From positions 34,526 to 98,525 of the forward strand of contig JAEUUT010000196.1 of NCBI GenBank assembly GCA_016787415.1: a DNA stretch of 64,000 nt. Direction: 5' to 3'. Position 1 is the first letter of the stretch; each line of letters opens with the position of its first letter. This stretch comes from Saprospiraceae bacterium (GTDB taxonomy: Bacteria > Bacteroidota > Bacteroidia > Chitinophagales > Saprospiraceae). Position numbers and translations under genes: made by a program. The notes below the pieces were generated by a model. That model made no database searches and was not told where the DNA came from. It saw nothing but the letters and a program-made list of their open reading frames with translations. Below, in pieces: positions 57,721 to 64,000 of the stretch.

Positions 57721-60144
57721 CTATCTCATAAGCGTGACATCCCCCTTAAACACCAGTTTCCTGCCCGGCGCATATTCCACTTCCGCTATAAAAACGAACA
57801 CGCCCGGATTGAGTGGCTGGCCCTGAAAAGTGCCATCCCAACCGTCAGAAACATCGTTGGTGGCGATATGGGTGCGTTCGAACACCAGATTTCCCCAGCG
57901 ATCGTAAATGCGCAGCCAGTTGATCGGTTGTGGGTCTTTGCTGAACAATGTAAAACGATCATTGCCTTGTTGGGAGGCGGCAGAAATGACATTTGGGACA
58001 TAAATATTGGGCTCCAGAATCACCTGAATGCGAGCGGTGGCTGTGCAGCCCATCTCATCCGTAACGGTGACGGCATACCAGGTTGTTTCATTAGGCCTGA
58101 CAGTCAGGCGCGGGCACTGGCCGCAGGTGGTCGTATCGCCGGGCGACCAGTCGTGCAGTACCACATCGCGACCTGGCTGTGCTTCCAGAACGACGCGGTC
58201 ACCCACTTTTACTGGCTCCTGAATATAGGCAAATGCCAGGTCGACACCCAGGCTGTCTGGCTGCCCTATACCGGTTTGTACGGGACTGTTGTAGCAACCC
58301 GTAGAGTCGCGCACGACGAGATGATACTGTCCGGCGCGCAAGTTTTCGGCTAATGGCGTATCAAAAAAATGCGCGCCGTTGTCTACCGAGTACTCGTAAG
58401 GTTCGATCCCTCCTGTAGGCGCGCCAAACGTAATTTGACCATCCGAAAACCCGTAGCAGGAGGGCTCTTCTACCGTGTATGGAAATTCTGGCGAGTTGAA
58501 ACTGGCCGTCACTTCGTCTTCGGCATAGTCGGTGCGGCGGCAAACGCCCAGGTATCCGCGTGCCGTGTAAAGTCCGGGGGAATAAGCCACGTACATGGTA
58601 TCGGCGCCGTATTGCAGCAGCGAATCGGCGTGGTACCACTGCACCCCGTCAAAACGGCCGCTGGCCACCAAGGTATCCGGGCAAACGCCGTCGCCGATGA
58701 TGCGCAGGCTGATATCCGGTTTTTTGGTTTTGCTGAAACCACTGTAAAACCCGCCAAAACCCGCCGCGCCATTTCGGCCGAACAAGGCCACCTGTATTGC
58801 GCCCTGTGCGATGACGCTGGCTGTTTCGGGCGGGTTGTTGGCCTGAAACAGTGTTAGTCGTCGGTACGTCACAAAATCTGGATTGCCCTGCACCGGATCG
58901 GGCGCACCCAGCGGCACCACATTGCCGTCGATGCGCAGGGTCACCACAGAATCTTTCATGGCGACGATCATCAGACCGCCATCGTACTTGACCACGCCGA
59001 TTTGATTGGGCTGGTAAATATTATCTACCGCATTGGGAATGCTACAGGAAATGGGCGGCACAAAAATGAGTCCTGCTGTGCGCTTCTGGTCGTCGCCAGT
59101 AGGTGTTCCGCCCACCATTTGATACAAAAAAGCGGGTTTTGAACACAGGATATACAAATTACCTGCCGCTGTGTACATAGAGGTGGGTATCTGGTAAAAC
59201 TGTCCCGCATTCAGCACTGCCGCCGGTGTAGTACTGCCATTTAGAAAAACGCTGGTGCCGTTTACATGCGCCACCACAATTGGAATTTCCAGCACGCTGG
59301 AGCCGTTTCCCTTACATAAAATATACTCCTCGCCCACCAGTTCGTACGGCACGATCTGGTCGACACCCACATCATTGGCATTGTCATTGACGGGCGCGCC
59401 CGTCCAAGAACCCACGTCCACAGCAATCGGCTTCGTGCTTTCCAGCAAAGCCCCGATGAGTCCGTTGGGCGGCTGCTGGATAAAACTGCTGGAAATGTAC
59501 TGCGACACTACAGCCGATTCTCCGGCCTGGAGGGTAATTTGCACCGACCCGGGAACGCCGGTATCGACGCCATTGATGCGGAATTTTACGGAAGGGTCGT
59601 AACCGGAAAGGGTCACCAGCGTACTGTCTTCAGTGGCCATTACACCTACAAAATTGGATCGGCTGGGGCTGCTGCTGCTGCCCTGAATAAGGTGCCCGAT
59701 GCGAAACACTTTGCCCAGTGCAGCGCGGCCCTTGCAGGTAAGGTCGCAAGCCTGATACTGTGAACTGCTGTGCGCCCTGAAATTGACATAAAATTTTTGC
59801 GGGCCTACGAGTACCAATCCTTTGTCTTGCAAGGGTTTATGCAAATCGTTGTCGGGCACGAGGGTGTACGTGTCGTCGGTAGAGCCCAGGCTGAAACGTT
59901 GTGGTGCTGTATTGGAAACCACCAGCGTCGCAACAACAGCGCCCTGGCCGGTGCGAACCTCTACGGGAAATGGCGTCGTTTCAGGTGTGGAGACGTACAG
60001 ATATTGCGGTCCCCACTCCGAGCGGGCATGCATGGGCGGTATCCAGTGGATGGAATCCAGTTGGGCCTGTACGGTCTGAAAAGCCAGAAAGGCTGCAACA
60101 GCCAGTACAATCCTTTTGAAAAAATAATCGCTCATGCTTGACAT
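57721..60144 (-). CDS. T9SS type B cargo protein with IgGFc-binding-like domain
   Basis: An 807-residue secreted protein. The signal peptide ends AFLAFQTVQAQ. The first ~470 residues match the IgGFc_binding-type domain (VLVGPQKFYVNFRAHSSSQY, NFVGVMATEDSTLVTLSGYD, AGESAVVSQYIS). Later come SprB/PKD-like repeats (SCYGFSDGQITFGAPTGGIE, YSVDNGAHFF, LRAGQYHLVVRDSTGC) and a gliding-motility-associated C-terminal domain (NIYVPNVISAASQQGNDRFT, LRIYDRWGNLVFER, GWDGTFQGQPLNPGVFVF). It is a surface or secreted adhesin-like protein, exported by the T9SS encoded here. Starts at 60144 and 60135 are possible. Confidence 0.92.
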   Translation of the reverse strand: MSSMSDYFFKRIVLAVAAFLAFQTVQAQLDSIHWIPPMHARSEWGPQYLYVSTPETTPFPVEVRTGQGAVVATLVVSNTAPQRFSLGSTDDTYTLVPDNDLHKPLQDKGLVLVGPQKFYVNFRAHSSSQYQACDLTCKGRAALGKVFRIGHLIQGSSSSPSRSNFVGVMATEDSTLVTLSGYDPSVKFRINGVDTGVPGSVQITLQAGESAVVSQYISSSFIQQPPNGLIGALLESTKPIAVDVGSWTGAPVNDNANDVGVDQIVPYELVGEEYILCKGNGSSVLEIPIVVAHVNGTSVFLNGSTTPAAVLNAGQFYQIPTSMYTAAGNLYILCSKPAFLYQMVGGTPTGDDQKRTAGLIFVPPISCSIPNAVDNIYQPNQIGVVKYDGGLMIVAMKDSVVTLRIDGNVVPLGAPDPVQGNPDFVTYRRLTLFQANNPPETASVIAQGAIQVALFGRNGAAGFGGFYSGFSKTKKPDISLRIIGDGVCPDTLVASGRFDGVQWYHADSLLQYGADTMYVAYSPGLYTARGYLGVCRRTDYAEDEVTASFNSPEFPYTVEEPSCYGFSDGQITFGAPTGGIEPYEYSVDNGAHFFDTPLAENLRAGQYHLVVRDSTGCYNSPVQTGIGQPDSLGVDLAFAYIQEPVKVGDRVVLEAQPGRDVVLHDWSPGDTTTCGQCPRLTVRPNETTWYAVTVTDEMGCTATARIQVILEPNIYVPNVISAASQQGNDRFTLFSKDPQPINWLRIYDRWGNLVFERTHIATNDVSDGWDGTFQGQPLNPGVFVFIAEVEYAPGRKLVFKGDVTLMR

Positions 60145-60276
60145 GTTCTGGATGTTTGATAACGCACCATTGGGATGTATGCTGCTATACAAGATGTCTG
60201 ACCAAAAGAAAGCGCTGTTTTTGCCGGGCGCAAGACGGATTTTAACACTCTTTCTCTACCTTTTATCAGCAATACA

Positions 60277-60284
60277 TATTTTCG
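60277..60284 (+). promoter_or_regulatory. Possible -7 element (TTCG variant) for the TPR gene
   Basis: TATTTTCG in the 396-bp divergent gap, 256 nt before the TPR gene. Distance and variant make it tentative. Confidence 0.3.
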
Positions 60285-60427
60285 CCTCAAATTTGACGTT
60301 TGTTCCGCATGTTAAAATTTCCTCAAAACGACCACGCAGCAAACGTCAGGTTTTTACGCCTCGTTTTTTAGAAGCAGTTGGTGGCAGTTTTGAATATTCC
60401 TTACAAATTATTCGATTTTTGCCACCC

Positions 60428-60488
60428 AACTATCAACCCTCATCAACCTTATCAACCCTTATCAACCTTATCAACCCTCATCAACCCC
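60428..60488 (+). repeat. Unpaired tandem arm, (ATCAACCCTC)n family
   Basis: About six units of TATCAACCCTCATCAACCTT-type sequence, the inverse orientation of the GGGTTGATGA arm at 9965. No partner lies in the gap. It sits 52 nt upstream of the TPR gene start. Confidence 0.75.
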
Positions 60489-60540
60489 CAATCCACCCCT
60501 CCCGCCCATCAGTTCCTATCGCTAAACCAACCAGTCAATT

Positions 60541-63500
60541 ATGAACCTTCGGAAAGGCATTACTTCCTTCGTTCTGTTGTTGTGCGTCTTCGCAGTGAAG
60601 GCACAGCAAACAACCGTCTTCACCGAGGCCACACTCGCTTACAAGCGCGGTGTGGACTTCTTCGATCAGCACCTGTACGGGCTGGCGCAAAAAGAGTTTC
60701 GCTCGGCCATCGACCTGCTCCGCCCGGCCAATGAGCCGGAATGGAAGGCTGTCAAAACCGACGCCGAACTCTATTTCGCCAAATCTGCCGTCCGCCTCGG
60801 CCAGCCGGAAGCCGAAAAACTCACGCTCGATTTCCTGCGGGAGAATTCGCCTTCGCCGGTTGCCAGCCAGGCCGCCCTTGAGATCGGAAACTACTATTTC
60901 GACAACAAGGAATATGACAAGGCGCTGATTTACTATGACATGGCTCCGGCGGGTTCGGGCGCCACGCGCGACGAAATTCAGTTCAAAAAAGGGTACGCTT
61001 ATTTCGTTACCAAGCAGTTCAGCCGTTCCAAAGGCGCATTTGCCTCGCTCAAGGAAAATACCCGCAGCGAGTGGTACTACCCGGCCAACTACTATTCTGC
61101 ATGCTGTTCGTTCTTTGAAAAAAAGTTCGACGAAGCCCTCAAAGGTTTCCAGCGCTGCGAACAATCGGACAAGTATAAGCAGTACGTGCCGTATTACATC
61201 GCCCAGATTTATTCGCACCAGAAAAAATACGACCAGGTAATCTCCTTCGGCGCGGCCAAAGCCAAAGACGGAAACATCAAAAACCGTCCGGAACTCAACC
61301 AACTCGTAGGCCAGGCGTATTACGAGCGCGGCGACTACAAAAGTGCGCTGCCGTACCTCGAATTTGCTGCTAACAACGGCGCTACGCTGCGCCCGGCCGA
61401 CTACTACCAACTCGGCTATGCTCAGTATCAAAGCGGTTTTTACAAGCCTGCTATCGAAAACTTCGAGCAACTCACCAAACAGGACTCCCTGTTGGGCCAA
61501 AATGGTTTGTACCACCTCGGCGATTCCTACCTCAAAACAAAGAACAAATTCGCGGCCCGCAATGCCTTTGGCCAAGCGGCCAGTATGAATTACGACAAAA
61601 CCGTGAAGGAGGATGCGTTGATCAACTATGCGAAATTGAGTTACGAACTCAAATTCGACCGCGACGCCATCGATGCCCTTCAAAAGATTCCTTCCAACTC
61701 CAAATACTACGAAGATGCGCAGGCGCTGATGAGCGAAGTGTTTCTGAATACCCGCGACTACGACCGCGCCATCGCCACCCTTGAAGCCGTGCCCAACCGC
61801 ACGCCACGCCTCAACGAGACGTACCAGAAAGTGTGCTACTACCGCGGCCTGCAATTGTATCAGAACAAACAAAAAGACGAGGCGCGCCGCTACTTCAACA
61901 AATCGCTGGAAAACCCGATCGACAAGCGTATCATGGCGCTGTGCTCCTACTGGATGGGCGCTATTTCCAATGAAAGCGGCGAATATGCTATCAGCAAGCA
62001 GCATATTTCCTCGTTCGTGGGGGCAGCGCGCGGTATGAACGACCTGCCCGAGGAAAGCAACATCACTATGGCCAACTACGTGCAGGGTTATAACAACTTG
62101 CGCCTGAAGGATTACAAACAGGCGCTAGCCAATTTCCGCATCGTGGTAGACGACATCAAGCGCAACATCAACACCATCAAAAGCGACCAGATCAAAACGG
62201 CTGTGCTGGGTGATGCCGTGCTGCGCGCGGGCGACGCCAATTTCAAAAACAACCAGTATGCCGATGCGTTGGCCTATTACAACGAAGCCATCAACCGCAA
62301 ATATGAAGGTTTCGAGTATGCGTTGTACCAGAAAGCCATCATCCGCGGCTTGCAAGGCAGCCCGGTCGATAAAGTATTGGCGCTCGAAGACCTCGTGAAC
62401 AAATACCCCAACAGCCGCTACACCGACGAAGCGCTGTTCCAGATGGGTGAAACCTATCAGGAAATGGGCAAATACGACCAGGCAATTTCGCCGCTGCGCA
62501 AATTGGTGGCCGATTTCCGTGGCAAATCACCGCTTATCAATCAGGCACTGCTGCGCCTCGGCCTCATTTCGTATAACCAGGGCAACACCACCGCCGCTAT
62601 CAGTTACTACAAACAGGTGTTCTCCAACAACCCCGAATCGGGCGAAGCGAAAGACGCCCTGGCGGCCCTGAACGAAATTTACGTGAAAGACCTGAACCGC
62701 CCCGACGAGTATTTTGCTTTCCTGGAAACGGTGCCCGGCTATGGCAACGTGAGCACTTCTTCCAAAGACAGTGTGACGTATCAGTCGGCCGAAATACAGT
62801 TCCAACAAGGCAAATACCAGCAAGCTATCGAAGGATTTACCAATTACCTGGCGAAATACCCGAACGGCCAAAACGCCATCCCGGCGTACTACTACCGCGC
62901 CGAATCATATGCCTCCAACAACATCAAACAGTACCCGAAAGCCCTGCAAGACTATGCTGCTGTAGTAGCCAAAGGCCCCAGCCGTCTGTACCCGAAAGCA
63001 GCCGAAAAAGCGGCATTGCTGGCCTTGAATGTGGATAAAAACTACACGCAGGCATTCGAGTTTTCTCGGAAATGGGAGGAATCGGCCACTACGAACAATT
63101 CGCGTTTCGACGCGCAACTCAGCGCCTTGCAGGCGGCATATTTCACCAACAACTCCGTTGCAGTGAGCGAATATGCCAACAAGGTAACCAGCAGCAACCT
63201 CGCTTCCAACAGCCAGATTGCCTTGGCCAATTTCTACCTCGGCAAAATGGCCTACGACAAAAACGACTTTGCCCGCGCCTACCCTGCCCTTCAATCGGTA
63301 ACGGAAAACGCTACCACGGAAATCATGGCTGAATCCTGGCACCTGCTGGCACAAATCCTTTACAAGCAGCGTAAATACGCCGACGCCGAACAGGCCATCG
63401 GCGACGCCAACAAGGCCAGCGCCGGCTACGACGACTGGATCGCCCGCAACCTTATCCTGCTCTCCGATGTGTATATGGATCAGGGTGACAAGAACAGCGC

Positions 63501-63666
63501 CTCCGCCGCCCTCGAAGCCGTACTGGAAAACTACAACGGCAACGACCAGACGATCCTGACCACCGCACGGCAGAAATACAACCGCATTACCGGTACCAAT
63601 CCGGTGATGAACAATAGCACGCAGAAAGGGGTGAAGAATCTGCTGGATATGGACGAGGGAAACTAG
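60541..63666 (+). CDS. Large exported TPR-repeat protein
   Basis: A 1041-residue protein with a signal peptide (KGITSFVLLLCVFAVKAQQ) and some 20 tetratricopeptide-like helical pairs. Examples are FFDQHLYGLAQKEFRSAIDL, YDKALIYYDMAP, PADYYQLGYAQYQSGFYKPA, DEALFQMGETYQEMGKYDQA and AKYPNGQNAIPAYYYRAESY. It probably scaffolds periplasmic or outer-membrane complexes; similar large TPR proteins in Bacteroidota often precede an outer-membrane barrel gene. The stop TAG is followed directly by GTGAGAA heptads. Confidence 0.9.
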   Translation: MNLRKGITSFVLLLCVFAVKAQQTTVFTEATLAYKRGVDFFDQHLYGLAQKEFRSAIDLLRPANEPEWKAVKTDAELYFAKSAVRLGQPEAEKLTLDFLRENSPSPVASQAALEIGNYYFDNKEYDKALIYYDMAPAGSGATRDEIQFKKGYAYFVTKQFSRSKGAFASLKENTRSEWYYPANYYSACCSFFEKKFDEALKGFQRCEQSDKYKQYVPYYIAQIYSHQKKYDQVISFGAAKAKDGNIKNRPELNQLVGQAYYERGDYKSALPYLEFAANNGATLRPADYYQLGYAQYQSGFYKPAIENFEQLTKQDSLLGQNGLYHLGDSYLKTKNKFAARNAFGQAASMNYDKTVKEDALINYAKLSYELKFDRDAIDALQKIPSNSKYYEDAQALMSEVFLNTRDYDRAIATLEAVPNRTPRLNETYQKVCYYRGLQLYQNKQKDEARRYFNKSLENPIDKRIMALCSYWMGAISNESGEYAISKQHISSFVGAARGMNDLPEESNITMANYVQGYNNLRLKDYKQALANFRIVVDDIKRNINTIKSDQIKTAVLGDAVLRAGDANFKNNQYADALAYYNEAINRKYEGFEYALYQKAIIRGLQGSPVDKVLALEDLVNKYPNSRYTDEALFQMGETYQEMGKYDQAISPLRKLVADFRGKSPLINQALLRLGLISYNQGNTTAAISYYKQVFSNNPESGEAKDALAALNEIYVKDLNRPDEYFAFLETVPGYGNVSTSSKDSVTYQSAEIQFQQGKYQQAIEGFTNYLAKYPNGQNAIPAYYYRAESYASNNIKQYPKALQDYAAVVAKGPSRLYPKAAEKAALLALNVDKNYTQAFEFSRKWEESATTNNSRFDAQLSALQAAYFTNNSVAVSEYANKVTSSNLASNSQIALANFYLGKMAYDKNDFARAYPALQSVTENATTEIMAESWHLLAQILYKQRKYADAEQAIGDANKASAGYDDWIARNLILLSDVYMDQGDKNSASAALEAVLENYNGNDQTILTTARQKYNRITGTNPVMNNSTQKGVKNLLDMDEGN

Positions 63667-63725
63667 TGAGAAGTGAGAGAGTGAGAGAGTGAGAGAGGTG
63701 AGAGGTGAGAGGTGAGAGGTGAGAG
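63664..63725 (+). repeat. Unpaired GTGAGAA/GTGAGAG heptad arm
   Basis: Eight heptad units follow the TPR stop at once (TGAGAAG, TGAGAGA, GGTGAGA...). No mirrored arm lies in the remaining window. Confidence 0.8.
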
Positions 63726-63753
63726 AAATAAAACACTCATTACCACCACAAAC

Positions 63754-63803
63754 AAGCCCTGAAAGGGCGTATGCAATAGCCCAGGGCAACGCCCTGGGTA
63801 TTC
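63754..63803 (+). repeat. REP-like palindromes (GCCCAGGGCAACGCCCTGGG)
   Basis: Two adjacent small hairpins, GCCCTGAAAGGGC and CCCAGGGCAACGCCCTGGG, spaced by GTATGCAATAG. This pair is a dispersed motif of Bacteroidota and some other phyla. It sits between the TPR gene and the last CDS. Confidence 0.65.
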
Positions 63804-63905
63804 GAAAATACAAAAACACCCTGAATATCTCCCCAAAAACCCACCATAACCCAATTCCGGCCTAACCCCCGGATGTCCGTTATTCACAGAAAAAAAACGA
63901 AATCC

Positions 63906-64000
63906 ATGTTTCCATATAAAAATCTCTTTGCCGCCATATTGCTGGGATGCCTGACGGTACCCGCATTTGCCCAAAAAGAACTCGAAGGCGACAACGTAAC
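63906..64000 (+). CDS. N-terminus of an exported protein (cut by the right edge)
   Basis: Only 31 codons are present: MFPYKNLFAAILLGCLTVPA then FAQ, a signal peptide, followed by KELEGDNV. It lies 239 bp after the large TPR gene on the same strand. In related genomes an outer-membrane barrel or receptor often follows such a TPR gene, but nothing in these residues confirms that. Confidence 0.6.
   Translation, partial: MFPYKNLFAAILLGCLTVPAFAQKELEGDNV

Noticed and set aside
60535..62004. 489-codon minus-strand frame
   Set aside because: Antisense to the TPR protein; its Phe/Val/Arg richness mirrors the repeat codons of the real gene.
1..64000. tRNA and rRNA genes
   Set aside because: I saw no tRNA-like TTCGANNC/CCA context or rRNA signature sequence by eye; a tRNAscan/Infernal run would be decisive.

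Overview
The window looks like chromosomal DNA from a Bacteroidota bacterium, most likely in the Saprospiria/Saprospirales group. The evidence is a near-complete set of type IX secretion/gliding genes (gldK-gldL-gldM-gldN, porP/sprF, porU, porV), a cargo protein with a T9SS type B C-terminal domain, lineage-typical families (DUF4271 beside hemD, CcmD-like protein, DUF2723), many short lipoproteins, and repeated copies of the Bacteroidota -7 promoter element TAnnTTTG. I saw no rRNA, tRNA, CRISPR array, phage or transposase gene.

Layout. 1-5.2 kb: a DUF4394 repeat protein (cut by the left edge), purA, DUF4271, hemD. 5.2-6.2 kb: a probable inserted cassette with an orphan T9SS tail and a lipoprotein. 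6.3-10.9 kb: cytochrome c maturation (ccmB, ccmC, ccmD-like), glutamate dehydrogenase, an Lrp/AsnC regulator. 11.2-20.9 kb, minus strand: gldN, gldM, gldL, gldK, porP, a thioredoxin-domain (SSP411) protein and an HtrA protease. 21-30 kb: HD-domain protein, scpA, RsmI-like methyltransferase, dipeptidyl peptidase, a thioredoxin/MsrA-like fusion, alpha/beta hydrolase. 29.8-35.1 kb: porV and porU. 35.4-43.6 kb: threonine dehydrogenase-like SDR, aspartyl protease-PDZ protein, M50-CBS protease, a lipoprotein methyltransferase, an O-antigen ligase-like protein, meaB. 43.6-46.5 kb: a Wzz-like chain-length protein and a second O-antigen ligase-like protein behind a leader with a small terminator. 47-57.6 kb: fbp, DUF2141, an MlaF-type ATPase, OmpH/Skp, DUF2723, ruvX, def, a 35-residue lipoprotein and a MurG-like glycosyltransferase. 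57.7-64 kb: a T9SS cargo protein, a 1041-residue TPR protein and the start of another exported protein.

The most unusual content lies between the genes. At least 20 intergenic elements are long inverted repeats whose outer arms are short tandem repeats with 7-, 8- or 10-bp units, in several unrelated sequence families. Full hairpins occupy 8 of the 10 convergent gene junctions; the two without one have gaps of only 7 and 22 bp. Only 2 of 11 divergent junctions have a full hairpin. Arms usually abut or contain the stop codons of flanking genes. One perfect 65-bp arm pair includes 27 nt of a coding sequence copied in inverted form to the other side. Different arm families share the same inner module (GTAGMGTACAC), so the elements look modular. 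They may act as bidirectional gene-end elements (terminator and translational stop), and how they spread and stay symmetric is open.

The T9SS genes probably work together: GldK/GldN ring, GldL/GldM motor, PorP/SprF, and PorU/PorV attachment at the surface, with the 57.7-kb protein as a substrate.
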